A DNA stretch of 64,000 bases from Ignelater luminosus (lineage: Eukaryota > Arthropoda > Insecta > Coleoptera > Elateridae), in assembly GCA_011009095.1 (NCBI GenBank), contig VTPC01005931.1, forward strand, positions 1-64,000, read 5' to 3'. Both the position numbers and the translations under genes were made by a program. Within the stretch, counting starts at the first letter, position 1. Each line of letters opens with the position of its first letter. Positions 43,501-54,479 of this stretch are shown in pieces. The notes beneath the pieces are model-generated. The model made no database searches, was not told the DNA's origin, and was given only the letters and a program-made list of their open reading frames with translations.

Positions 43501-46500
43501 AGACCAAAAAATCGTACCTCCTAATAGCATCTACAGTTTAACTTTAGGTACCAAACGTTCATTCACGGCGTCAGCTATGGTAATTAGTTCTGAAGAGCAC
43601 CTTTTTATTCTCTTGTTATTCCATTTGTAAGATTATTTTGTATTTTTTACAATAAATTCAGTAATCAAAAACATTTCTAAACGCTACCGGTGCATTTCAT
43701 ATCATGCGACGTCTGGGCGCTCTTATTGTCTTGGAATACAAATCTGTAATTTATTAAATAAAGAAAATTCTTGTATCAAAATGCATTCTCATTAAAACAT
43801 TTTCCTAGAATTAACCTTGCACGAGAATACAAATGTTTTTTTTTGCAAGTCCATTCTATTTTGCATAACATTGTTACCATATGCCCCTTAGTTACCAGAA
43901 ATTCAACTCGAGAGCTAGCTATATGCAGTCAAACAAGTCAGTTTTGTATGTGAAGGGGTATTCCGACGACATACTATACACTTTAGTGAAGGCTAGACAT
44001 GGTCGCGGGATGTGGAGAGGGTTGGCGTGACGCGCATTGGGATTGATTCGAGAACTTTGGTCTGAAGTGGTTGCTTGCGTGAGGTCAAGGAAGCACGAAC
44101 TCTTCTAGACGCTACAGTTCTAGAACGCACCATAGAAGTCCGTGTTGATTTTGTGTGGCCAAAATTTGCTTTTGGAATAGCTTTTTTAGAAGGAAAAAGC
44201 CTCCTTACAATATACTTTATTGGGTGAAGTTGGATCTTCTACGAGTAGAACGAAAATCGTCTCGAATTTTACTACCTCAGGTGCAAAATAAACGGGCCAC
44301 CATTTCTTTTTTTAATTTTTTCATAATTTCGTCGTCGTCGTTGTAATTTGAATCAAATTTTTGATATTTCATGACAAAAGACACTATCGGGTATAGGTAT
44401 AGGTAGCTCATTAATAACACGTATATTCGGTCTGTCCATTATATTCTGTTACAAAATAACATCGAAATTGCATGCCTTACGGGAAACATGGCTAAATTTT
44501 CTCTATTTTTGGATAACCTTCGAAACAGGTGCTAAAATGCTTTTGGAGCACGTTCCACTACGAAAGAAGACTTAAACTTGAAATTAATAGAAACAATTTT
44601 TAACATTCCATTAGATCTATCAGAAAATTTCTGTAATTCCTGAATGATCAGCGTTTTGAAGATGAAATAAATGGTTAATTATTGTGTATTGTCGGGGTTT
44701 TCGGATTCTAGAATTTGTAATTCGAGACCAAAAAAATAATGCCTATTAAAAGTTCATTATCTAGCGAATAAAATTAGGATCTTGTTTTCTTCTTCTAATA
44801 AAACCGCAAGCTAAATAGATTAGATCTTCATTAATTTTATCTTAAGATGATTTCCAAAAATCGTCCGAATCTCTGAGAAGTAATGAAACCACAGCCGCTT
44901 TTACTTTCCCGATGGCTTAAGAGAGATAACTTTTTCTATGCACAACCTTAAGCTCAAAAGACTCTCAACGTTAGTGTACGTCCACCAGAAGTAGAAATGA
45001 CTCTCTAGAGTAACTTTTCTCTACTTATTATCTGCTTTCCTTGTTGCCTAATACCCTCAAAATCGCTTTCTATTATGTGTTAATTGAGTAGGTAAGTTAT
45101 CGTCACAGAAGGGGGTGGCTGCCCTAGGGGGAAAATGCTTCTTCTACTTGTTCGACAGTTTCTTCTAATAAGGTTTCCAGTGTTGCTGCCAAAGGTGATA
45201 TAGTTTGAAAAGGCAAAACCCGACATTTAACCGCTTCGGGCAGTCTCAAAGCGAGATATAAAGCGCAACTCTTAATTACACTAACTTCCCCAAGAAGGTT
45301 AGAAAAATGGAGAACGACGAATTGTTGTGTGATCGCCTTCTGCGCTAAAGTGGAGAAGAGACAGTGGGTGCAAGACGGTTTCCCTAGTAGGATTTCTAAA
45401 TAAAGCGGGAAGTGAGATTTTTGCGGAACTCGGAACAATGTCTTTCAAATCGAGATCAGCTTTAATAATATCTTAGTAAAGATTCCAATACGTGCACTGG
45501 CATTTGGGTGGATCAAAATGGATCGAAACTTCGCTCACCTTGTGCAAATCGATGCATGCACTATTTCTGTACCAAAATCGTACAAAGTTTATACAGTTGA
45601 AACTTAATAACTCGAACTAGAAGGGAAAACACATGTCGAATAATCAAAGCTTCAACTAATGATTTTCACATGAGAGTGTACAATGTGTCAGAAAAAAGTA
45701 ACGCGCAAATGGAATGAAACAAGCCTGGTGTGCCTAAAATTCATTTCGGAGTAAACAGGTTACTTTCAGCTCTATTTAGCTGTTTAATTACGTTGTTAGG
45801 TACACGGATAGTAACGTTACCGTAAGCTAGAGATAGATAAGTACTGACCAAGAAAATTGGCCCGCCTTCCCCCACCTCACCGTAATTTCCTAGCAGACCA
45901 CTCAAACAATAAGTGTTTGGGGCTGCCTATTTATGTCATGTCATCCAGTACAAAAACGAAATCAACGTTAAATTATAGCTTACATCTTCCTCCTATACTG
46001 TATAACTTATGAGTTATAACGGAATTAAACAATAAAAAATCGTGCCAGAAGTCACCTAAGTTTTTCGAATCCAGCCAGTAAATTTTAGCCATGCCAAGCT
46101 TTTTATGCATGTCTATTGTACTATTATCACTACAAACACGATTTTTTCTTGTATTCGATGACGTAGGGGTAAACTGCGGTCGCCGCTCGGTCTATTAGGT
46201 ATTTTTGGCCAAAATAATCTGTGGTAGAGGTGGTCTTTTTGGGTGTTGGTTATAAGGTTGCTTGATTTTTTAGAGATGTATTTTAGCTTTAAAACGTCTG
46301 TAGCTCTTTAAGGAAGAAAGAGTGGACATACGTTTGTTAGGTTTTATTGTTCAAAATAATCTTACTATTTAACTGCCAAAATTATAAACCACCCTGTATA
46401 TTCAGCAATAAGCATAAAAACTCTAATTTTAAAGGTTTTTTTTAATACGTCGCTGTATTAAGTAGCCAGAACTTGCGTTGACAACTACGCATGGTCCCGA

Positions 46501-47533
46501 GATATTATGTTTTTGTTAATTATTATAATTATTATTTACTGTTCTGTATCTATTAATTCGCTTAAATCCAGAAGAGAAAGGAAGAGACGCTCTTAAGTTT
46601 AATGAACGTATTACGGGGAGTTTTTTCAAACTGTATCGCAAACCGCGGCAAAGCGTTCGTTTTGCGTGGGTAGTAAATAACGTTGAACAATTTTTGCTCA
46701 ATCTTTTTATATTAAATCTGTAAGATTTTATTAAAAGTCTAAAAATACAAGTACTACATGTACTGATTTAAGAAATAATATACTTTTATGTAATATCCTC
46801 AAAAACATGTACTTTTACATAAAATATGTACCAAGTGCGCACTCTAATACAGAATTCCTAATTATGATAATCAGACAATAATTAAGCTAATTCCATTGAC
46901 TGTAGGAAACACGGTTTAATACTACTTTTGGATAGTATGCAAATGACCTTTTTGTTGAAGATAACACCGTTTAATAAGTCTTCGATTTGTTAAGTTATTC
47001 ATTTACAAATTGTCGAAATTGAAGATTTTAAGATACGGTTTAAGCCGACTTTTACAGCGAAGACCCTTCTTGGTATTTATTGTTTTTATCAAACATATAA
47101 GTAATATCATTTTCAAATAGCAATAATAAATAAAAAGTAATATAACATATACTTTGTGTGTGTAAAACGCATTAGCAAATTACATGTCAAAAAGCACTTA
47201 ATTGGCTTATTAAGGTAGAGTAGAATAAAATTCAATCCTGAATAGCTTCCATTTAAGTAAATGGGAAATTCTGTTTTGTGATATTTATCTAGGTAAAATT
47301 AATTATTGCGACTAGAAAGTTATATACAAGAAGCAAACCAACAATAAAGAGAATTCAAAACCTTATTTTCACAGGAATATGTTGCTGTTTCACTAAATCT
47401 TCTATAAGAGTTATTCAATTAAAAACGAAGAATAAAATGTTTTTCTTACCTTCTTTTCTGCTGTCGCCGTAAGATTTTGAAGCCTTTGCGTCATGGACGA
47501 TAAACTTTGTTCAAAAGCCGCTACAACGTGAGC
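37565..47533 (-). CDS. sick: Neuron navigator homologue (sickie / NAV2-NAV3), C-terminal coiled coil and AAA ATPase; 5' part outside the window
   Basis: NAV proteins guide axons and cell shape by coupling microtubule ends to actin. Coding exons seen: 47533-47450, 40774-40607, 39721-39464, 39401-39193, 39139-38964, 38904-38577, 38524-38349, 38286-38017, 37956-37565. All are GT..AG and join to 686 codons plus stop. The first visible exon reads AHVVAAFEQSLSSMTQRL, followed by DSELSELKAAMEAL, the basic KKKKKGW-LRSSFTKAF signature, and a coiled coil (EVAELQKQLREKDLVLTDIR). Then comes the ATPase: Walker A GTSGTGKTHLA at about residue 372 of the visible protein, a Walker B-like VVVLDNLH, and the C-terminal subdomain (ARAWFADVWNYSVVPYL). 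The tail is Ser/Asn-rich and ends TESVS. The 6.7-kb intron before KKKKKGW carries a Tc1 copy and an inverted-repeat element. Upstream exons (calponin-homology region) are not in the window. Confidence 0.95.
39722..40606. other. sickie intron, 0.9 kb; no gene seen
   Basis: This is intronic. 'catttagttaag'-like words near 39820-39850 (ATTCTTAACTATG...AAGTTAAGAAT) form a small palindrome. Nothing else is recognised. Confidence 0.4.
40775..41899. other. sickie intron: unrecognised repeats
   Basis: Two ATTCATTAATA/TTTATTCGC-rich stretches (40850-40890 and 41335-41400) are similar and may be the ends of one old element. From about 41612 to 41893 the sequence is a diverged copy of 44150-44388 (see repeat entries). 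A 65-codon frame there is not supported as a gene. Confidence 0.35.
41778..41893. repeat. Dispersed repeat copy 1, paired with 44275-44388
   Basis: Both copies run through TGTAATTTGAATCAAATTT, then GATATTTCA, and stop matching right after GACACTAT. The copies differ by scattered substitutions and small indels, so the duplication is old. The Tc1 element starts seven bases after the end of this copy. Confidence 0.75.
41900..43143 (-). mobile_element. Tc1-like DNA transposon (DD34E), decayed
   Basis: The 1244-bp element is flanked by TA (41898-41899 and 43144-43145). Its terminal repeats match over about 60 bp, including AGCATGTGGTACTTATCAG on the left, AGCATATGGCACTTATCAG (read inward) on the right, and TTTTAATGAACAATAAT on both. 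It holds one transposase pseudogene on the minus strand, inside a sickie intron. Confidence 0.88.
42074..42990 (-). pseudogene. Tc1 transposase with internal deletion and frameshifts
   Basis: The main frame starts near 42990 with the HTH region (AARVLNVSHSTIQRVL), the GRKRKTT linker and the second HTH (SVWTVRRRLREVGLKA). The first Asp is in LFTDESFYIR. The Gly-rich VWGGI segment that normally follows is absent, so an internal deletion is likely. After 42448 the sense moves to another frame, with the second Asp in LMQDNARPHAA and the Glu in SPDANPLEHVW, 34 residues apart. A further single-base shift in an A7 run near 42180 precedes the C-terminus (LRVTLQEEWQNIP to GCRQ, stop at 42074). Confidence 0.87.
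43147..44592. mobile_element. Non-coding element with 185-bp terminal inverted repeats
   Basis: Positions 43147-43330 and 44405-44592 are inverted copies, nearly identical through TTTCAAGTTTAAGTC, GGAACGTGCTCCAAAAGC, TTTAGCCATGTTTCCCGTAA, TGCATGCAATTT (as its reverse form) and CCGAATATACG. The interior (about 1.07 kb) has no recognisable transposase and contains copy 2 of the dispersed repeat next to its right arm. I could not see a clean target duplication, so the superfamily is unknown. Confidence 0.75.
44275..44388. repeat. Dispersed repeat copy 2, paired with 41778-41893
   Basis: This is the same orientation and content as copy 1, ending at GACACTAT. Weaker similarity extends further left, to about 44150 (41612 in copy 1). 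Confidence 0.7.
44593..47449. other. sickie intron: unrecognised; one uninterrupted 104-codon frame
   Basis: No exon of sickie is seen. A minus-strand frame at 45438-45124 (MFRVPQKSHFPLYLEILLGK to EEAFSP) is free of stops and less A+T-rich than its surroundings. It matches nothing I recognise and has no splice or codon support. A word like CTCTAGAGTAACTT at about 45005 recurs in inverted form at about 48296 (AAGTTACTCTAGAG), so the two may be ends or copies of a repeat. Confidence 0.3.
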
Positions 47534-49279
47534 CTGAAACAAACGGAAAAAATGACTCTTAATACCTTTAATTCTATTGAGGTATAGCTATAAATAACAA
47601 TTTTAGAGGGGCACGTTGACCTCACAAAGATAAAACGATTTAAATTTAACCCAATTAACATTTACTTCAAGTGCCCTTTTAAAGAGTCTCTTTTAAGTGA
47701 AACATATTGCGGACCTAATGCCTGCTATGCGGCTGGCGGCATCAAATTTCATTTAATTCACAATAATTATTATTGATACTACTATTTATCGCGATGAGCA
47801 TAAATCAGTGAGTTACTACGAATATTATGTATGCAGTCATTCAAGGTCTTATCAATATTCTTTAGGTCAATGTTAAGTTTATTTACACAGAAAATTGCAG
47901 TGAACATCATAAATATAGAGCGATCTAAAGTACAAAAATAAAACATAATGAAGAGAATAATTTTACATTATTTGGTAGGTTTGATATATCCTGGAATAAA
48001 ACTGGGAAACAGGAAGTAATAAAGTAACTTCATTCTGATCCCCTCGCGTTTGCATACGCATTTTTACCCTTCGGGATTAATTTATTTACTTCATACATCA
48101 AGCGATTAATAATGGAAAGAGGACACGCCTAGAAAAATGTAATGCACTGACAAAGAAAATATTTTTCATGATGCCTTTTAGGAATTAAATTAGAAAAAAT
48201 AGAGGGTGGTTGATCTAATAGTAAAAAAGCTTTTTTCTCACTTGATTGTCATAAAAGTAAGTTCTTTTTTTGGGAAATCCGACTTATAAAAAGAAGTTAC
48301 TCTAGAGAATAAGAAACAGAAATGAAAGGAAGTTTTCTATAAAAGTTCAACCAGTCATGTTTTCATCCGTTTATAAAAAAAATAAATGGTGCCAAAAGTT
48401 CTTTTGACATTTATTATGATGTCTACTACCACATGAAACAATGAAATATAAAATTGATGGATTAAGTAGTCGCTCGTGATTGATTTAATCATTGTTACAT
48501 AGCTTGTCGAATTAAGTCTATTATGTCTGCTCTTTTACTGTACAAAAAATGGAGTAAAGATTTTACAAAGTGATTATCAATCTTGACATTAAAAAGCAAA
48601 AAACAGTTCTTACATAGTGCATTGTACAAAAAGAAAACATAAAAAGAAAGACATTTTTGTATCATATAGAAGCACGGTCTTTTCAGATTCGATTGTATTA
48701 AATTTCCCTTATTAGATAAATAAATCAACAGCGAACTGCGACAATTGATATAAACTGCTCAACAATTGAAGTGGCCCACCAAAAAAAAAGAAACCACAGG
48801 TAGTTATGAAAAATGACCATGGGTAACTTTGATATTGTCTTTATATATAATTCTACATTAATTTAGTGTATTTGGTTAGATGTTTATTTATTAAATTAAT
48901 TTTCTGTTTTGTTTGTTTAAAGTAAATTTGTTGTTTTATTGTCTAGTTTTATTTGAATATCTTTTTTGTTCTTTCAGTTGTTTACTAGGGTTTTCATTCG
49001 GGTTTACATTACTTTGTTGACTATATCTATATCATTTCACTATAGATCGTTTCTGTTAATGCCTTGAACTTTTCTAAAAATAAGTAGTTTTTTTTACTAT
49101 TTTGTTACGCCTTTCTTTACAATCAGTGTCCAAAAGTTGACTAGATGGTCTACAGTTCCTTAGTCTTTTTCCGTTTAAATCTTAAAGGTGATAAAGCTGA
49201 GGCAACAAAATGCAAAATGTCGTGACATACAATCCACCAAGATCTTGTGTTGCATCAACGCACAGTCAGTTCCTTTAGA
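47534..49279. other. sickie upstream intron; no gene seen
   Basis: This is A+T-rich DNA with short palindromes and no recognisable coding exon on the minus strand. It is presumably part of a very long intron, because the next sickie exon upstream is not found. Confidence 0.4.
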
Positions 49280-49467
49280 CCTGCGCGAATCCAGCAACCC
49301 CGAGTAGCAACCAATTCTCCGATGACTATCGAATACCATAAACATACAAAACTATAGACTGTAACCCGATACCCCTAAAATGTATGCCTAATCAACTGTC
49401 TGTCCTAGTACGCTCAAAAACTATTTACAGTATTCCCTTCACTATCACCTTGTAAAAGTTAAATTAA

Positions 49468-50394
49468 GGAGGTACAGGACCTTAGTGAAAATGATGAAAA
49501 CATCATGAAATTTTGAGGATCAATAAAAATATTTATAATATTTGTTGTCTGAAAATTCATAGTTTTTTTTATAAAAAAATATTAAAAATAGCAAATTTAA
49601 CATTATAACAGCATATCAGACCCCACGCGTACCTATATATCAATACTGTTAGCTATGAAAAAATGGTGACACTGCTCTGAAAAACTACATATGCATAAAA
49701 AAAAATTTTTCGAAATTATTGAAAAAAAAATTATGTCAAGGGTTCTTATTTATAAAAATAATTAATTTTAAAAAACACTAATTTTTAAAAAGCAGTCAGC
49801 CATAGTTAATGTGAGTTATGTTGCCGGCAACGGCGCAACAGCGAATTGAGAGGGAAATTTAAAATTCAAGATCGTATTTCAAAAAATAAATGTTAAAGTT
49901 TTTAAAAAACTTTTATTATATATTATAAGACATAACAAAATTAAATAATAATTCGTTTACCTTTCCAAAAATAACGTTTTTTTCTTTGTTCATTTTGTAT
50001 TGCTTTCAAGAATTTTGTTAAATAAATTTCACCTCTGCTTTATTTGTAAATGTACACACTTACGAATCACCAATATAATACGATGGACGCATGCGCAAAC
50101 ATGGTTAAAGTTGCTACGCTGCCGAACTTTTTATTATTTTTTAAAAAATATTTAATAATAAAAAATTAATTTCAGGTAAATTTAATAGTAATTATGAATC
50201 ATTTTGTAATGATTTGATAATTACATACATAAAAGAATAATTTCAACAAGCCAAAAGTCATTTAATTACAAGTTGAAATATTCATTTTTAAAAGTACAAT
50301 CCGGAAAAAGTTTAATCCTTCCCATAGTGCATACTAATTACAGATACCTACCGCGGAGTAAACTTTTTAAATTGACTGTACGTCCTGTACCTCC
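49468..50394. mobile_element. Nested MITE with TTAA target site and 13-bp terminal repeats
   Basis: GGAGGTACAGGAC at 49468 and its perfect reverse complement ending at 50394 are each bordered by TTAA (49464-49467 and 50395-50398). The 927 bp between have no coding frame. It interrupts the left arm of the Foldback-like element, so it inserted later. TTAA duplication is the piggyBac preference, but the terminal bases are not the classical piggyBac motif. Confidence 0.82.
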
Positions 50395-50403
50395 TTAATT
50401 TAC

Positions 50404-50990
50404 AAAAGGTTATCAGGGCGAAACTCATCTCCGAAAGTAACTACACCGACGTTATGTCTAAGGAACGATCTGTTCCACTTCCCCAGTATGCTCGAAAAAT
50501 ACAATACAATACAATCCAGTATTTTTAAAAAGTACAATGTGCCTTTTTCTATCAAATGCTATAAGTTAAATTCCTTTCAACAGAGATTATCAGAGAGAGA
50601 CTCATCTTCGAAAGTAAACCCATCGGCGTTGTCCGTAAAGGGCGATCTGTTCGACTTTCACAATAGGCTCAAAAAACACAGGGTACCCTTTGGAATCAAA
50701 CACTAAAAGTTAACATTCTTGCAACAGAGGTAATCGGATTGTAACTTACCCCCGAAAATAAATACACCGGCGTTATGTCTAAAGGGCGGTTTTCCACTTT
50801 CGCACTAGGCATAAACAATATACTGTACCCTTTACGCTTAAGGTTCAATTTCTTGCAATACAGGTTGTCAGGGTTAAACTCACCTCCGAAAGTAAATGTC
50901 TAAGGAGCGGTGTATTTCACTTTCGCAATACGCTCAAAAGTTACAGTGTACCCCTTGCTTTCAAGCTGTATAATTTAGATTTCTTGTAAC
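50404..50990. repeat. Left tandem array of the Foldback-like element (about four units)
   Basis: Unit starts are near 50404, 50579, 50725 and 50857. Each has the sequence order described for the element. The short plus-strand frames here (for example 50488-50706) are by-products of the repeat. Confidence 0.75.
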
Positions 50991-51129
50991 AGAAGGTTTC
51001 CTACGGACCCAGAGCCTGGTTGTACTTACTCGGACGGATTTTATTCTCGTACTGCACCAGACCCAGAACCTTTTTTTGCACTTACTCGGTTGTACTTTAT
51101 TTTCGTACTGAACCGGACCCGAAATTTTT

Positions 51130-51445
51130 CAGTTTGATAGTAAAGTGTACACTGTATTTTTAGAGTTTGTGGTGGAAGAGACCGCCCCTTACAGACAACA
51201 TATCGGTGTTTTTGGGTTTGGGGGCGGATTTCACCCCGATAAACTCTATTACAAGAAATTTAACTTTTACGGTTTGATAGTGAAGGGTGCACTGTATTTT
51301 TATAGCCTATTGCGAAAGTTGAACAGACCGCCCCTTAGACACCACGTCGGTATTTTTGCATTTGGGGGCGAATTTAACCTTTACAGTTTGACTGTAAAGA
51401 GTACATTCAGATCCTGTATTTTTGAACCTATGCCGCCCCTTAGAT
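51130..51445. repeat. Right tandem array of the Foldback-like element (inverse orientation)
   Basis: Two full units and a partial one carry the reverse complements of the left-array words: AGTTTGATAGTAAAG, CACTGTATTTTTA, ACCGCCCCTTA, TTTGGGGGCG. The plus-strand frame at 51145-51456 only reads through the repeat. Confidence 0.75.
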
Positions 51446-51553
51446 ACGTATTTTAGTAGGTATCGTGTTAGAGTCTATAATTTAGTATCTCTATGGTATT
51501 CGGCAGTCATCGGAGAATTGGTTGCTACTCGGGGCTGCCTGGCTTTACGCAGA

Positions 51554-54479
51554 TTCCCTTTAGCACCCTATTCCTAATTCATCTAGAAGGTCAATGAAAA
51601 TACCGTTTTATTTCTAGCGTTTGAGCTTTTCCTATTATTATCTTGACTTTAAATAGAACAAAAAGAATTCGGAAAGATAGAACTTGAAATGGGATCATTC
51701 AATTGCAAATCTACCACGAATCGTAGAAATAATGTTTGGTAATCTTCTCAATTAGTATAGTGTTAATTTAATTTTAAAAATCTTGTTCGTGAATTACAAA
51801 GCTTCTTAGCTACATATTCTTCGATACGAAAAATGCCAAGTTCGAAACTTGCTGACTCTTAATTTTTCTTTCAATCTTTAAATTTCTTTCAAATGTCCAA
51901 GTTATTCAATTTCTAGACGATCTGTCTTCAATTGAATTTTTGTTAGTTAAAAAAACAATTGTTTTTAAGGCGGGGTTATTCCTTTCTTATAAAACCCTCT
52001 TGTTCTCATCGCTAAAAGTAAAATCTATTCAGCATGACGCGACGTAGCAAGCACAAAATACCGCTTCAAACTTCAATATCTTCCAATTCTCTAGATTTAT
52101 TTACTAAGAATCTCCTGTACGGGAAATTAAATGTTTTAACTTCTGTCGTTTATTAAAGCATTCTAACATATTATAAAACGTCTGCTACAACCAGCGAATT
52201 GTAAAAATTTAATAATCTTCATATTATCCTAATGGTATCAAGGACGTGAAGTAAACACAAACATAAATAATGTGACATGTAATTCATTAACAATTTCAAA
52301 ATTAATATCAACAAAAAAAAAAGGTTTTTAATTGTTTAAATGTCAACGTTCTTCTTTAATTACCAAAACGAAAGAGAGGAAAGAAACAACATTATGCAAA
52401 ACAAGCTGTATATCTATCCCTGTTTACTCCAGTAGCTACTTACATAATCAAAATAAACAAGAACATAAGTGATATTTTAAGATGACTGTGTCACGTGGGT
52501 GTCAACATCAGTGGGCCAAATGCATCATCTACTTGGTTTAATTTGTAAAGACCAAGAACTTTAATATAATAAAAATATAAAGAAGTCTATTCGAGAAAAG
52601 TGTTCCACAACTACAGTGACATGTAATATTTTCTTAAGCTCGTTCAGAATATTAAAAGCTTACACCCACACGTCTATAATATTAAAGTTATAGTTGTCAT
52701 ATTTTTAACTTGCAACTATATTTAAAACAATTTTAAAATGGTATATTATAAGAGCAGTTATACGAGAGTGAAATTGGCAATTCTTTTTTTAAAAATGTTT
52801 AAACAGTCAGTTTTACAGCTTTAAAATTTAAATTAATGCCTTAATAATTTTCAAAAGATTGTTTAGTTTTTATAAAAAAAAGATACAATGGGAAGAATAT
52901 ATAAGATAATTGTCTAGTCATAAAAAGGTCAGAGTTTTAAAGAATCATAAAATGTATTTACATATTAATGAAGACAGGCGTGTTAGGGATGCCGCGAAAG
53001 TGGATTCATACAAATGAACAGCTTGTAAAGAATTTAGAACTTTAAAAACTAATTAAAAATCATATAAAATGTAAGAAAGAATTATACAAATTAAGACAAA
53101 GAAGAATCTTCCATTAAGTGAAAGCTAAGAAATCAAAAAGGGGTGGAACAGTAACAAATTTGAGTGTGTACAGGACCGATTCATCGATTGTCTCTATCAA
53201 GTTCTATTGAGCAGTTCCAACCAAGGTCATTTATTTTGAAATTGTTCCATTTACGGTAAAAAATGTTAACGTCATCTTATAATCGGATTTAATAAAAAAA
53301 TTCCAAATTAAAAAATCATGATTTGAGATTTTTGCCTACGGTCGCGATTCTTGAGCATTCATATTTCAAACAATTTTCAAAAGTTCCATGTCTTTTCTTC
53401 ATCTTGGGCCTTATAAGGTCTTTCTCTCTACATCTATTATTAATGACGAGAGACTTCCCAATCAATGTGTAGTGGCCAGTGAAGAGTACAGTTAAAAGAC
53501 TGGGGAAGAGATTTCTAGTTCTCTCGGTTCTCTCCTAATAACTAGTTCAACTTGATCGGTTAAATCCGGTTATATGGTCTTTAGTCTAAAACAGCAGTTT
53601 CTGCTTCTTCGTCAATTTAAGAACCGCATAAGCTGCAACTTTGAGACCCTCAGAAAGCATTCCGGCAGTTTCCTTGGCTCCTGTCCATCCAGTTCATTCG
53701 TGTTCTGAGCTCAATGGTTGCCGAACGAGATCCTTTTCTGTGGTGACCACTTTAATCTATCTCTGTACTCCTGAACAAGAGCATTTCTCCTTCTGTGTAA
53801 GCAAATTGTTTCTAGTGCTGCCTAAACTATCGGAGCAGGTATTACGTATTACATTCCGTTGTCTAGATCTTTGTCGGGAAGACGGTTGTGTATTTTCGCA
53901 AGGCAATGCTTTCTTGTACAGGGTAAATCCATCTTAAATCAACATGGGTTTCAACCTTGATGTCTTAAATATTTGTTGATTTTTTTATGATTGAATGTAC
54001 TTATAGAGAGTATTAAAAATTGAAGTTTTTAGATTTGTTTTAGATACAAGCGTTTAAAAAATGGTGGAAATTGCAAATTTTTGTCTAACTTTCAATCACA
54101 AAATCCTTTATTACTTCGCAAGAGTTCATTTTAAAGTTCTTGAAAAGAGCTTTCATATGAGGTGAACTCGTACGGATTTTATTTTTATGGAATTTTCCGT
54201 TTTTTCCAAAATTCTTGATTTTTGATTTTTTTCAGAAGTATACGGAGCAACGGTATTATTAGTACCTAAGAATTCTAGAACTGACTTTCAATGCTTTAAA
54301 GTGCAATAAATCTTTTATGGTAGCCGTTGGTTCTTGCACATGTAATAGGATGTCTTATTTACTGGTAAAATTGTAAATAAATTGAATATTTTTAATTTAG
54401 AAAATTTTTATTAAAAAAGTTAAAAAATAAACAAAAAAGCTTTATTAGAATACTTTAGCACGCTTAATCAACTAAATAA
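51554..54479. other. Non-coding, unrecognised (probably sickie intron)
   Basis: No exon is supported. A 98-codon plus-strand frame at 53641-53937 sits in a less A+T-rich patch (53330-53940) that may be a fragment of an unknown repeat. It has no recognisable motif on either strand. Confidence 0.35.

Larger units (their letters stand above)
49280..51553. mobile_element. Foldback-like element with tandem-repeat inverted arms, carrying a nested MITE
   Basis: The outer arms are inverted copies. The left (49280 on) contains CCCCGAGTAGCAACCAATTC and CTCCGATGACTATCGAATAC; the right, read inward from 51553, contains the same words with few changes. Inside, each arm is built of tandem units of about 115-175 bp with a recurring order: TCTCCGAAAGTAA, CGGCGTTATG, TCTAAGGGGCGGT, TTTCGCAATAGGCTC, ATACAGTGTACCCTTT, TTTCTTGCAACAG. 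There are about four units on the left and about two and a half, in inverse orientation, on the right. The centre (50991-51129) holds two copies of a 56-bp unit. No protein is encoded. Long arms made of tandem repeats are the Foldback/Galileo plan. The exact ends and target duplication are uncertain. Confidence 0.75.

Noticed and set aside
50404..50990. CRISPR-like array
   Set aside because: The repeated units are long, diverged and contiguous, with no short identical repeat plus unique spacer pattern, and the genome is eukaryotic.
50488..51456. 72- and 103-codon frames
   Set aside because: They read through the tandem units of the Foldback-like element; the repeated sequence explains the lack of stops.
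53641..53937. 98-codon plus-strand frame
   Set aside because: No motif, no splice sites and no start context; the patch looks like an unknown repeat rather than a gene.
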